From: Chelonobacter oris
Lineage (GTDB): Bacteria; Pseudomonadota; Gammaproteobacteria; Enterobacterales; Pasteurellaceae
NCBI RefSeq assembly: GCF_000772535.1
Contig: NZ_JSUM01000002.1
Location: 103,757 to 167,756, forward strand
Direction of reading: 5' to 3'
DNA length: 64,000 nucleotides
A program made the translations under genes and the position numbers. The notes under the pieces were generated by a model, which was given only the letters and a program-made list of their open reading frames with translations, was not told where the DNA came from and searched no databases. Of this stretch, positions 41,408-50,730 are shown piece by piece. Position 1 is the stretch's first letter; each line of letters opens with the position of its first letter.

Positions 41408-43103
41408 TCACCGCCCCTGCAATCTGCTCGATTAACGATTTGTAAATTTTGCTGCCGTCACTCGGGTTGACTTTAATTTCAATCAGTGTTGTTTCTTTGC
41501 GCCCGTATGCCTGTTTCAGCACCGACGTCAAATCCGCCCAAGTATAAGGTCGGCTGTAATTGATGCCGAACATGGCTGCCGCCTGTGAGAAATCCAAGCC
41601 GTGTCCCAAACGATAGAACTGCTCTTTCACCTTTTCATCAACCGGCAACATATCAAAAATCGCACCGCCGTTATTGTTAATCACAAACAGAATTGTCGGC
41701 TGATTGACTTGTTTAAACAGCGCTAACGAGTTGAGATCGTATAAAGTTGAAATATCGCCGATCATTGCGACCAACGGCTGATTGGTGCCGACCGCAATCC
41801 CCGCCGCCGTTGCCAATAAGCCGTCAATGCCGCTGGCTCCGCGATTAGTATAGACCGGATAACCTTCCGGCAGTTTACATAAACCGTCCACCAAACGCAC
41901 AAACAGACTGTTGCCCAAAAACAGTGAACCGTTACTCGGCAGCACTCGACTGACGTGATGCGCCAACGAGGCTTCATTCAAATTGCCGCCGATTTGCTGC
42001 TCAATAAACGAGGCACAAAATTGCGACAAGGCCAGCGGCTCGAGCAACCACGGGCGCTGGCGCAGCGGCGGGTGCGCCCGCAACCAGTGATGCACTTTGA
42101 CATTAAAACGGGTATGCTGATGATGATAGGGGTTCAAATTTTTATTGGACGCTTCGATCAGCCAATATTCGCCTTTAAACTGTTGCAGAAAATGATTCAC
42201 CCGCTTGCTGATAATCTGACTGCCGAACTGCAACACGATTTCCGCTTGCAGGAGTTTTTGTTGTACGATTTCGTTTGCCAGCCAAATATCCGCATACGGC
42301 AATGGCGATTCCAAGCCCGATTGAATATCGGTAATCACCACCCAGCCCATTGTTGCCGCCCAAGCCGATATGCCCATGCTTTGCTCTTGCGGCAATTTGC
42401 CGACCACAATCACGCCTTGTTTACTGCGCCAATAATCCCAATTCTCGTGAATCAATACATCGTTTTGCTGTTCGGGATATGCAATCCACGGCTGTTTTTT
42501 GCTCAGCCAGCGGTTAAATTCCACCAGTGCCGGAAAATATTGAATCGCTTCTTCATCGGCAAGATACAACGGCTCGGCAAACGGCAGATTAAAGTGCAGT
42601 ACACCGTGATTGATACGCTGTTGCCGACATGCCTGATCAATACGGCTTAACAGCCATGCGGTCGAATAATCTTCACTAGGGCGTGGAAAATTGATGCTGG
42701 CAATCGGGTAATCGGAGAAAAGCCCCGGCTGTCGAATCGCTTGATTTGCACCGCAATCGATTAACTCCGGCGGACGATCCGCCGTTAAGACAATTAAATC
42801 GTGTCCGCTTTGGCTGGCTTCAATAATCGCCGGATATAAATTAGCCGCTGCCGTGCCGGAAGTCACAATAATCGCAACCGGTGCATTCGCGGCTTTCGCC
42901 AGCCCTAAGGCGAAAAACCCCAAACCTCGCTCATCAAAATGGCTATAGCAGGTGGCACGATGCCCGTCTTCAAGCCGCACCGCTTCCAGTGTCAACGGTG
43001 TTGAACGAGACCCCGGCGCGATACAAAACTGTTTCACCCCGTTACGCACCAAACTTTCCAATACCACTCTCGCCCAACAGCGATTAAATACCGCAACTGA
43101 CAT
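41397..43103 (-). CDS. menD: SEPHCHC synthase
   Basis: Thiamine-diphosphate enzyme joining isochorismate and 2-oxoglutarate. The 568 aa have the N-terminal catalytic region (CIAPGSRSTPLTLEA, HFDERGLGFFALGLAKA, VTSGTAAANLYPAIIEA) and the C-terminal ThDP motif GDISTLYDLNSLALF with NNNGGAIFDMLP. The start overlaps the menF stop codon (TAATG). Confidence 0.96.
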   Translation of the reverse strand: MSVAVFNRCWARVVLESLVRNGVKQFCIAPGSRSTPLTLEAVRLEDGHRATCYSHFDERGLGFFALGLAKAANAPVAIIVTSGTAAANLYPAIIEASQSGHDLIVLTADRPPELIDCGANQAIRQPGLFSDYPIASINFPRPSEDYSTAWLLSRIDQACRQQRINHGVLHFNLPFAEPLYLADEEAIQYFPALVEFNRWLSKKQPWIAYPEQQNDVLIHENWDYWRSKQGVIVVGKLPQEQSMGISAWAATMGWVVITDIQSGLESPLPYADIWLANEIVQQKLLQAEIVLQFGSQIISKRVNHFLQQFKGEYWLIEASNKNLNPYHHQHTRFNVKVHHWLRAHPPLRQRPWLLEPLALSQFCASFIEQQIGGNLNEASLAHHVSRVLPSNGSLFLGNSLFVRLVDGLCKLPEGYPVYTNRGASGIDGLLATAAGIAVGTNQPLVAMIGDISTLYDLNSLALFKQVNQPTILFVINNNGGAIFDMLPVDEKVKEQFYRLGHGLDFSQAAAMFGINYSRPYTWADLTSVLKQAYGRKETTLIEIKVNPSDGSKIYKSLIEQIAGAVIGS

Positions 43104-44407
43104 TATTTTTCTCCACTTTCTTCAGCCGGAAACAGGGACAGGATCCCCATCGCTTTTCTTTCGATCTCCTGCCATTCTAACAAGGGAACAGAACCGGCAA
43201 CAATACCCGCACCGGCGAAAATCGCAATTTTCTCCTTGCCCGACTTATCTTTACTTAACCGGGTGGAACGAATCGCCACACAAAACTCGCTGTCTTGCGA
43301 CGACATCATCCCCAACGCACCGGCATACCAATCGCGCTTGAAATTTTGCCGACCGGCAATAAAGTTCAACGCCGCCGCACAGGGCAAACCGCCGACCGCC
43401 GCACTCGGGTGAATCGCCCGCAAGCAGGCTTGATCATTTACCTCAGTTTTGAGCTCCGCCTCGATATTGCAGACCAAATGCTGCACATAGCTGAGCTTAC
43501 GGCTACTCAATGGCGCAACATCCACTCGGCAACTTAAAGACGAGAGCTTATGGCAAATATCATCTACCACCAAGCGATTTTCATGGATATTTTTTCCGTC
43601 TTGCAATAACCATTGCTGCTGCTCTTCGCCGCACGCCGCCGTGCCGGCCAGCGCTTCGGTGAGTAACCGCCGCTGTCGGCGCCGGTACAACCGTTCCGGA
43701 CTCGCGCCGAGAAAAACCTGCTGCGCCGATTGCGCCCATAAGAAATAGTAGCAAGCAGGGTGGCGGCTGCGAGCCTGTGCCAACAAATCATGCGGATCGA
43801 GCGTCTTATCCGGTGCAAACGTCTGTTTCTGCGCCAATACCACCTTGGTAAAATGCCCCTGTTCGATATTATTCAACGCTTCCCGCACTAAATCCAACCA
43901 CGCTTTTTGAGTATAATGCCGTTCGATTAACGTCAGTCCGGCATCGATTGCCGCCAGCGGTTCAGCGGATTTCAGCGCATTTAAAAATGCGTAAACCGCA
44001 CTTTGAATATCCTCACGACAAAGTGTGAGGGTTACGGTTACAGTGGTGCTATCGCTATCCTGCGTCAACAGTAAGCGTGGTAAATAAAAACAGGCCTCAC
44101 CTTCAAACGTCACACCGCCGACCAGACGCAGCGATGACGAGTGCGGTTGCGCCAAAAACTGCTGCGCCTCGCCAAGCCGGGTAAAATGACGAGCTTGCCC
44201 CAGCACCGCATACTGGGTTTCCGCTTCACGCGCCTGCCAGAAAAAACGGGGATAATGACACTGCCCTTTCAGCCATGCCAACAGTGTTGTCTCGGCCGAC
44301 GGCAACGCAATCTCAAGCCGGTATTGCGTTATGTCGTCACCCGTCCCAAACGAATGCGCCTTCAACAGCTGTAATAATTGTTGTTTTATCTGTTGCCAAC
44401 AGTCCAT
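43103..44407 (-). CDS. menF: Isochorismate synthase (menaquinone-specific)
   Basis: Converts chorismate to isochorismate, entry into menaquinone synthesis. The 434-aa protein belongs to the chorismate-utilising family: VVLAQK with the general base Lys, FLGASPERLYRR, EALAGTAACG, HPSAAVGGLPCAAA and GAGIVAGS near the C-terminus. First gene of menFDHBC, divergent from alaA across 161 bases. The pathway operon suits a menaquinone-dependent anaerobic respirer. Confidence 0.94.
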   Translation of the reverse strand: MDCWQQIKQQLLQLLKAHSFGTGDDITQYRLEIALPSAETTLLAWLKGQCHYPRFFWQAREAETQYAVLGQARHFTRLGEAQQFLAQPHSSSLRLVGGVTFEGEACFYLPRLLLTQDSDSTTVTVTLTLCREDIQSAVYAFLNALKSAEPLAAIDAGLTLIERHYTQKAWLDLVREALNNIEQGHFTKVVLAQKQTFAPDKTLDPHDLLAQARSRHPACYYFLWAQSAQQVFLGASPERLYRRRQRRLLTEALAGTAACGEEQQQWLLQDGKNIHENRLVVDDICHKLSSLSCRVDVAPLSSRKLSYVQHLVCNIEAELKTEVNDQACLRAIHPSAAVGGLPCAAALNFIAGRQNFKRDWYAGALGMMSSQDSEFCVAIRSTRLSKDKSGKEKIAIFAGAGIVAGSVPLLEWQEIERKAMGILSLFPAEESGEK

Positions 44408-44568
44408 TATTATCCCAAGACCTATTTTGTACTATGTCGCCATAAAAACTCGAAACGTCAATTCTACCGCACTTTAAAAGAAATATTGACCGAAATCTTT
44501 TCATTTTTCGCAAATCAGCGTAGAGTAAACGAGAGATTTTTATCACACATTGAATTTGAAGGTTTCGT

Positions 44569-45783
44569 ATGGATATTTTTCCCAAATCCAATAAATTAGA
44601 ACACGTTTGCTACGACATTCGCGGGCCGGTGCATAAAGAAGCGCTGCGGCTGGAAGAAGAAGGCCATAAAATTTTAAAATTGAATATCGGCAACCCCGCG
44701 CCGTTCGGTTTTGAAGCGCCGGACGAGATTTTGGTCGATGTTATCCGCAATCTGCCGACGGCACAGGGCTATTGTGATTCCAAAGGGCTGTATTCGGCAC
44801 GTAAAGCCATTGTACAGCACTACCAATCACGAGGCTTGCGCAATCCGTCGGTCAATGACGTGTATATCGGCAACGGCGTTTCCGAGCTGATCACCATGTC
44901 GATGCAGGCGCTGCTGAATGACGGGGACGAAATTTTGGTGCCGATGCCGGATTATCCGCTCTGGACGGCGGCAGTCACCCTTTCCGGCGGTAATGCCGTT
45001 CATTATCTCTGCGATGAAGAAGCCGACTGGTTTCCCGATCTGGCGGATATTAAAAGCAAAATCACCTCACGCACCAAAGGCATCGTCATTATCAATCCGA
45101 ACAATCCCACCGGCGCCGTTTACAGTCGTGAATTATTATTGGAAATTGCCGAAATCGCACGGCAAAACAAACTGATTATCTTCGCCGATGAAATCTACGA
45201 CAAAATTTTATATGACGATGCCGTTCACCACAGTATGGCGGAAGTCGCACCCGATTTATTGACAGTCACATTTAACGGCTTGTCGAAAGCATACCGAATC
45301 GCCGGTTTCCGCCAAGGCTGGATGCTGCTTCACGGGCCGAAACAGGCGGCAAAAGGGTATGTCGAAGGTCTCGATATGCTGGCGTCAATGCGGTTGTGCG
45401 CCAATGTGCCGATGCAACACGCTATTCAAACCGCACTTGGCGGATATCAAAGCATCAATGAATACATTCTGCCGGGCGGTCGATTATTGGAACAGCGCAA
45501 CCGAGCCTATGAATTATTGAATCAAATCCCGGGGATCAGCTGTGTGAAACCAATGGGGGCACTGTATATGTTCCCGAAAATCGACATTAAAAAATACAAC
45601 ATTTATGACGATGAAAAAATGGTATTCGATTTGCTGACCCAAGAGAAAGTACTATTGGTACACGGGCGCGGCTTTAATTGGCAGCAGCCTGACCACTTTC
45701 GTATCGTGACCCTGCCGTATGTCAATCAGATTGAAGAGGCATTAGGACAGTTTGCCCGTTTCTTAGAAACCTACCGCCAATAA
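44569..45783 (+). CDS. alaA: Glutamate-pyruvate aminotransferase
   Basis: PLP-dependent alanine synthesis from pyruvate and glutamate, AlaA (YfbQ) family. The 404 aa show LNIGNPAPFGFEAPDEI, GNGVSELI, INPNNPTGAVYS, IFADEIYDKILYD and the PLP lysine in NGLSKAYRIAGFRQGW. GAAGGT lies before the ATG. A single-gene unit closed by the hairpin at 45816. Confidence 0.93.
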   Translation: MDIFPKSNKLEHVCYDIRGPVHKEALRLEEEGHKILKLNIGNPAPFGFEAPDEILVDVIRNLPTAQGYCDSKGLYSARKAIVQHYQSRGLRNPSVNDVYIGNGVSELITMSMQALLNDGDEILVPMPDYPLWTAAVTLSGGNAVHYLCDEEADWFPDLADIKSKITSRTKGIVIINPNNPTGAVYSRELLLEIAEIARQNKLIIFADEIYDKILYDDAVHHSMAEVAPDLLTVTFNGLSKAYRIAGFRQGWMLLHGPKQAAKGYVEGLDMLASMRLCANVPMQHAIQTALGGYQSINEYILPGGRLLEQRNRAYELLNQIPGISCVKPMGALYMFPKIDIKKYNIYDDEKMVFDLLTQEKVLLVHGRGFNWQQPDHFRIVTLPYVNQIEEALGQFARFLETYRQ

Positions 45784-45815
45784 ACCGCTTTCCTTGACAA
45801 AGGCATAAAAGGCAT

Positions 45816-45838
45816 AAAGGCATCAATCCGATGCCTTT
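45816..45838. terminator. Terminator between alaA and rnhB
   Basis: AAAGGCATC (45816-45824) and GATGCCTTT (45830-45838) pair over a 5-base loop, followed by a T run on the plus strand. Convergent alaA and rnhB can share it. Confidence 0.85.
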
Positions 45839-45839
45839 T

Positions 45840-46445
45840 TTATTTACCGCAATGCTGTTGCAACCAATTTCTGACCGGCGCAAACGTTTTGCGATGCTGC
45901 GGCAGCACGCCGTAGAGATGGAGTTTTTCCAAGTGAAGTGCGGTCGGGTAGCCTTTATGCTTTGCCAAGCCGTAATGCGGATATTGCCGATCCAGTTGCG
46001 CCATCTCTTGATCTCGCGCTACTTTGGCAAGAATCGAGGCCGCACTGATTTCCGCCACTCGGCTATCCCCTTTCACCACCGCCTGAGCCGGCATCGGCAA
46101 ATGCGGTAATTTATTGCCGTCGACCAAGACAAAGTGCGGTTGCAGCGCTAATGCGGCGACCGCTCTTTGCATTGCCAACAGACTGGCTTGCAGAATATTC
46201 AGTCGATCGATTTCTTCCGCTTCGGCACGCCCCAAACTCCAAGCCAATGCTTTTTGCTTAATCTCTTCCGCCAAGAGCAGACGTTTTTTCTCTGATAATT
46301 TTTTTGAATCCGCCAAGCCGATAATCGGACGCTGCGGATCCAGAATCACCGCCGCCGTCACGACCGCCCCGATCAACGGCCCTCGTCCGACCTCGTCCAC
46401 GCCGGCAATTAGCCCGACATTTTGCGGATATTCAAATTGTTCCAT
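45840..46445 (-). CDS. rnhB: Ribonuclease HII
   Basis: Removes ribonucleotides from DNA-RNA hybrids. The 201-aa chain has the metal-binding acids in [13 protein letters not shown] at the N-terminus, [17 protein letters not shown] and the [21 protein letters not shown] segment. It starts within the last 14 bases of lpxB, the same coupling as in E. coli. Confidence 0.95.
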   Translation of the reverse strand: MEQFEYPQNVGLIAGVDEVGRGPLIGAVVTAAVILDPQRPIIGLADSKKLSEKKRLLLAEEIKQKALAWSLGRAEAEEIDRLNILQASLLAMQRAVAALALQPHFVLVDGNKLPHLPMPAQAVVKGDSRVAEISAASILAKVARDQEMAQLDRQYPHYGLAKHKGYPTALHLEKLHLYGVLPQHRKTFAPVRNWLQQHCGK

Positions 46446-47604
46446 TTAACACCTCCGCTACGGCTTGCGCCGCTTGTTCATCGGCATCACAACGAATCCG
46501 ACGATGCAATTCGGTAAAGCGCCGTTTCAGAACCAAAGTGCGGTGCTGTGCCGCTTCGCTCTCATCGAGATAATCCGCCAACGCCTGCGCTAAATTTTGT
46601 GGCTGACACTGTTGCTGAATCAATTCCGGTACTAGCATCTCATCCGCCAGCAAATTGGGCAAAGAGACGTAAGGTGTTTTCACCAATCGTTTTGCCAGCC
46701 AATAGGTAAGCGGTTTCATTCGATAGCCTACAACCATCGGCGATTTACATAACATACACTCCAACGCCGCCGTACCGGATGCCAACAATGTCGCCTCTGC
46801 CGCTATCATCACGTTTCGAGCCTGCCCGTCAAGCAGGTGTAGCGACAAATTCGGCTCAATACGTTGTTTAACCTGCTCAAACTGATGACGACGCTTTGCG
46901 TTAATCAACGGCACTAAAAATTCCAGCTCAGGAAAACGCTGTTTCAGCAAAAGTGCGGTCTGTAAAAACGGCTCGCTCAAAAACGCCAGTTCCGAAGCAC
47001 GACTGCCGGGCAAAATGGCGACATAACGTTTATCGCTGTCCAGCCCCAGCGCCCGACATGCTTGAAGGCGATCGACCTGCAACGGGATCGCATCCGCCAT
47101 GGTATGCCCGATAAAACGGCACGGCACATCAAAACGATCATAAAATGCCTTTTCAAACGGCAAAAATGCCAGCACTAAATCAGTGGCTTTCGCAATTTTA
47201 TAAATTCGCTTTTGCCGCCAAGCCCATACCGACGGGCTGACATAATGAATGGTTTTAATCCCGTTCCGTTTCAAAACAGCTTCCACACCGAGGTTGAAAT
47301 CAGGCGCATCGATACCGATAAAAACAGCCGGCTTCTCAGATAATAGATTTTGGATCAACTGCTTACGGATTTTCAGCAGACGAGGCAAGTGTTTCAACAC
47401 TTCCACCAACCCCATCACCGCCAGTTCTTCCATATCGACATAACTTTCTGCCCCCTGCGCCTGCATTTGCGGGCCGGCAATACCGATAAAACGGGCGTTC
47501 GGATAACGTTGGCGCAATGCTTTAATCAACCCTGCGCCGAGAATATCGCCGGAAACTTCCCCGGCGACAACGGCAATGAGCGGTGATTTTTGTTCTTGAG
47601 GCAT
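46432..47604 (-). CDS. lpxB: Lipid-A-disaccharide synthase
   Basis: Joins UDP-2,3-diacylglucosamine and lipid X into the lipid A disaccharide. From ATG 47604 (AAGGAG upstream) 390 aa, with [50 protein letters not shown] and [13 protein letters not shown] 120-base gap with a terminator-like hairpin separates it from lpxA, unlike the tight E. coli junction. Confidence 0.95.
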   Translation of the reverse strand: MPQEQKSPLIAVVAGEVSGDILGAGLIKALRQRYPNARFIGIAGPQMQAQGAESYVDMEELAVMGLVEVLKHLPRLLKIRKQLIQNLLSEKPAVFIGIDAPDFNLGVEAVLKRNGIKTIHYVSPSVWAWRQKRIYKIAKATDLVLAFLPFEKAFYDRFDVPCRFIGHTMADAIPLQVDRLQACRALGLDSDKRYVAILPGSRASELAFLSEPFLQTALLLKQRFPELEFLVPLINAKRRHQFEQVKQRIEPNLSLHLLDGQARNVMIAAEATLLASGTAALECMLCKSPMVVGYRMKPLTYWLAKRLVKTPYVSLPNLLADEMLVPELIQQQCQPQNLAQALADYLDESEAAQHRTLVLKRRFTELHRRIRCDADEQAAQAVAEVLNGTI

Positions 47605-47624
47605 CAAAGGCTCCTTAAAAAATA

Positions 47625-47645
47625 ACCGCACGTTAAAAGTGCGGT
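47625..47645 (-). terminator. Inverted uptake-signal hairpin between lpxA and lpxB
   Basis: ACCGCAC (47625-47631) and GTGCGGT (47639-47645) pair over 7 bases. On the minus strand the stem is followed by TATTTTTT and then the lpxB ribosome site, so it looks like an intrinsic terminator inside the operon that could reduce lpxB expression. Confidence 0.5.
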
Positions 47646-47724
47646 CAAAGTAGAGGCAAATCCCAATATTCGGCTATTTATGAACCGACAAAGATAATTT
47701 CGTCGGTGCCCGTAATGATGGTAA

Positions 47725-48513
47725 TTAACGGATAATACCACGAGTCGAACGTTTAAAAAACGACAGAAAGAAGCTGACCGACGCTTCGGTCTCCGCAATC
47801 CGCTCAATTTCAGGAATCACTTCATCCAAGGTTTTACCACTGCGGTAAATCAGTTTATACACATTACGGATAGCGTGCATTGCCGGTTTGTCGAAACCGC
47901 GTCGCTTCAAACCTTCCAGATTGACACCGAACGGCTGCGCATGGTTGCCTTGTGCCATTACATAAGGCGGCACATCTTGACTGACCATCGAACCGCCGCC
48001 TAACATAACGTGTGCCCCGATCACCACGAACTGGTGAATAGCGGACATCCCGCCGACAATCACAAAATCATCAAGTTCGACATGTCCCGCCAAAGTCGCA
48101 TTATTAGCCAGAATACAGCGGTTTTTAACCTGACAGTCATGTGCAATGTGCGCATTAATCATAAACAGATTATCGTCGCCGATACGCGTAACACCTCCGC
48201 CCTGTATCGTCCCACGGTGAATGGTCACGCTTTCGCGAATACGGTTACGATCGCCGATAATCGTTTTGGTCGGCTCGCCGTTGTATTTCAAATCCTGATT
48301 GACTTCGCCGATACTGGCGAATTGAAAAATCTGATTGTCCCGTCCGATTTTGGTATGCCCTTTGACCACAATATGCGAATGCAGCACTGTGCGTTCCCCG
48401 ATCTCGACATCCGCCCCGATAATGCAAAACGGACCAATGACCACATCGGCTCCAATCTTGGCACCTTCTTCTACAATCGCTTGCGGGTGAATCTTTGCTG
48501 TCGGGTCAATCAT
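47725..48513 (-). CDS. lpxA: UDP-N-acetylglucosamine acyltransferase
   Basis: First step of lipid A synthesis: transfers 3-hydroxyacyl from ACP to UDP-GlcNAc. The start [14 protein letters not shown] at 48513, one base after the fabZ stop and preceded by AGAGGA, gives 262 aa. Left-handed beta-helix hexapeptide repeats fill residues 1-190, with the catalytic His in [11 protein letters not shown]. The C-terminal helical part is intact. Confidence 0.95.
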   Translation of the reverse strand: MIDPTAKIHPQAIVEEGAKIGADVVIGPFCIIGADVEIGERTVLHSHIVVKGHTKIGRDNQIFQFASIGEVNQDLKYNGEPTKTIIGDRNRIRESVTIHRGTIQGGGVTRIGDDNLFMINAHIAHDCQVKNRCILANNATLAGHVELDDFVIVGGMSAIHQFVVIGAHVMLGGGSMVSQDVPPYVMAQGNHAQPFGVNLEGLKRRGFDKPAMHAIRNVYKLIYRSGKTLDEVIPEIERIAETEASVSFFLSFFKRSTRGIIR

Positions 48514-48514
48514 C

Positions 48515-48994
48515 TTAAAATCCTCTACGGGCACACATTAATTCGGCTTCACACACGACTTTACCGTCTACCGTGGCGACCCCGGTAAAACGGGTAACAC
48601 CGCGGCGCTCTTTCACAAAATGCACTTCCAAGATCATTTGATCGCCCGGCTCGACCGGACGTTTGAAACGGGCATTATCAATCGCGGCAAAATAGTAAAG
48701 CTCATCGGTCGGCAATTCCAAAGTTTTAAATGCCAGTACGCCCGTTGCCTGCGCCATAGCTTCCAGAATCAGTACCCCCGGGAAAATCGGTTTATGCGGA
48801 AAATGCCCGGTGAAGCACGGTTCATTGACGCTGACGTTTTTAATCGCTTTCAACCATTTGCCTTCTTCAAAATCAATGACCCGATCGACCAATAAAAACG
48901 GATAACGATGCGGTAATAACTGCATGATTTCATTAATATCGACAATTTTCGCTTGTCTTTCCTGCTGCTGAGTTTCGTTAGTTTCAGTTGTCAC
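48515..48994 (-). CDS. fabZ: 3-Hydroxyacyl-ACP dehydratase (GTG start)
   Basis: Dehydratase of fatty acid elongation. The best start is a GTG at 48994 with AAAGGA seven bases upstream, giving 159 aa; no better ATG exists. Hot-dog fold motifs: [18 protein letters not shown] with the catalytic His, [23 protein letters not shown] with the catalytic Glu, and [21 protein letters not shown] Gln-rich N-terminal stretch (residues about 7-12) is slightly longer than in E. coli. Confidence 0.94.
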   Translation of the reverse strand: MTTETNETQQQERQAKIVDINEIMQLLPHRYPFLLVDRVIDFEEGKWLKAIKNVSVNEPCFTGHFPHKPIFPGVLILEAMAQATGVLAFKTLELPTDELYYFAAIDNARFKRPVEPGDQMILEVHFVKERRGVTRFTGVATVDGKVVCEAELMCARRGF

Positions 48995-49066
48995 AATAGT
49001 TCCTTTAATATTATTCCGTTGCCGAGACAAAAATGACAGGACGGCGGAAACAATATCCTTAATAAA

Positions 49067-50095
49067 TTATGATTTGTCGTTATTCCGTTCCAGCGCTTTC
49101 AAGCGGCGGTTCATCTCACTGATATTCATGGTCAGTGCCGCCGTTTTACGCCATTCTTTATTTGTTTGCAGCGGAATACCGGAAGAATAGACACCCGGCT
49201 CGGTAATCGGTCGCATCACCATTCCCATGCCGGTTACGGTCACACCGTCACAAATTTCCATATGTCCGTTAATGACGCTGGCACCACCGATTAAACAATA
49301 ACGTCCGACCGTCAGACTGCCCGCCATGATCACTCCGCCCGCAACAGCCGTCCCCGTACCGATATGTACGTTATGCGCAATCTGACAGAGATTATCAATA
49401 ATCACGTTATCTTCAATCACTGTCGCATCGAGCGCACCACGATCAATACAGGTACAGGCGCCGATTTCAACCCGGTTTCCGATGATGACCCGACCGCGCT
49501 GAGGAATTTTTATCCATTTGCCTTTATCATTGGCATAACCAAAACCGTCACCGCCAATCACGGCTGAAGATTGAATCAGGCAATCTTGCCCGATTTCCAC
49601 TTCGTGATATACCGTGACATTCGCCCAAAGTTGGGTGCGGGCGCCGATTTTGGTATTTTTCCCGACAAAACAGCCGGCACCGATAACCACGTTATCGCCT
49701 AATTCAACACCGTCTTCAATCACTGCATGGTGGCCTACCGAAACATCTTTGCCCAATACGGCACAAGCCGATATAACCGCACTTGAAGCAACTCCAGTTG
49801 CCGCCGGCGGTGTCGTATCCATCAATTGCGCAATCAAGGCATAAGCGATATAAGGATCATTGACAATAATAAGATTACTGTCGGCATGACAAAATGCCAC
49901 ATCGCCTTCCTTCACTAATAAACAGCCTGCCGTAGCCGTCGCCAGCAGATCGCGGAACTTGGCGTTTGAAATAAAGCTCAGTTGATTTGTCTGCGCTTTA
50001 TCCAGTGAGGCAATGCTGTCTACCACCGCATCGGCATTGCCCCGCAATTGTCCGCCCACATGCTCAGCGAGTTGTCGTAATAGGTATTGTGCCAT
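49067..50095 (-). CDS. lpxD: UDP-3-O-acylglucosamine N-acyltransferase
   Basis: Third acylation step in lipid A synthesis. 342 aa: an N-terminal uridine-binding region, hexapeptide beta-helix (residues about 100-300) with the catalytic His in [26 protein letters not shown] and a C-terminal helix. It lies 11 bases after skp and 72 bases before fabZ, in standard order. Confidence 0.95.
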   Translation of the reverse strand: MAQYLLRQLAEHVGGQLRGNADAVVDSIASLDKAQTNQLSFISNAKFRDLLATATAGCLLVKEGDVAFCHADSNLIIVNDPYIAYALIAQLMDTTPPAATGVASSAVISACAVLGKDVSVGHHAVIEDGVELGDNVVIGAGCFVGKNTKIGARTQLWANVTVYHEVEIGQDCLIQSSAVIGGDGFGYANDKGKWIKIPQRGRVIIGNRVEIGACTCIDRGALDATVIEDNVIIDNLCQIAHNVHIGTGTAVAGGVIMAGSLTVGRYCLIGGASVINGHMEICDGVTVTGMGMVMRPITEPGVYSSGIPLQTNKEWRKTAALTMNISEMNRRLKALERNNDKS

Positions 50096-50106
50096 AAATC
50101 CCCGGA

Positions 50107-50640
50107 TTATTTTTTAGCGTCAGCCGGTGCCTGCGCCGCCGGTTTAATGGCTCTTAATACTTCTTCGGTAATATCTTTTCCGGCAGAGGCATACACAATC
50201 GCATTGGCATCGATCACATAGCTGTAGTTTGCTTTGGCAGCCACCTCATTGGTTGCCGTTTGAATACCTGCCAATAACTTCGCTCTCTCCTGATATTGCA
50301 ACTCTTCGTTTTTGGCTTGCAACTCTTCCGCTTGTTTTTGGTAGGTTTCACGCATTTTATTGATTTCGTCTTCACGTTTTTGAATATCGGCCGCACGCAG
50401 TTTCGGCGCTTCTTTTTGCAGTGCTTCGATTTTAGCGACAATCGCTTTCTCACTGGCTTGCAATTTTTCTGCCGGCGCTTTTAACTCCGCATCGATTTTC
50501 GCTGCTGCAGCATCACGATCCGGGTGATTTTGGAACAGATAGGCGGAGTTGATAAAAGCGATGTTTTCCGCTGCTGTCGCCAATGAAGAGGTCAATGCCA
50601 ATGCTAAAGAAAGACCTGCGATTTTTAATGCTTTTTTCAT
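50107..50640 (-). CDS. skp: Periplasmic chaperone Skp/OmpH
   Basis: Jellyfish-shaped trimeric chaperone for outer-membrane proteins. The ATG at 50640 with AAAAGGAT upstream gives 177 aa; residues 1-23 are a signal peptide ending ATA. The mature part begins [12 protein letters not shown] and has a long charged coiled coil (residues about 45-120). Encoded between bamA and lpxD as in E. coli. Confidence 0.92.
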   Translation of the reverse strand: MKKALKIAGLSLALALTSSLATAAENIAFINSAYLFQNHPDRDAAAAKIDAELKAPAEKLQASEKAIVAKIEALQKEAPKLRAADIQKREDEINKMRETYQKQAEELQAKNEELQYQERAKLLAGIQTATNEVAAKANYSYVIDANAIVYASAGKDITEEVLRAIKPAAQAPADAKK

Positions 50641-50730
50641 ACAAAAATATCCTTTTGGGTTAAGATGCCGGATTATGATCATAATCCGGCCTGTTTAGTA
50701 ATATACATTCGACTACACGGTCAACCGTTA

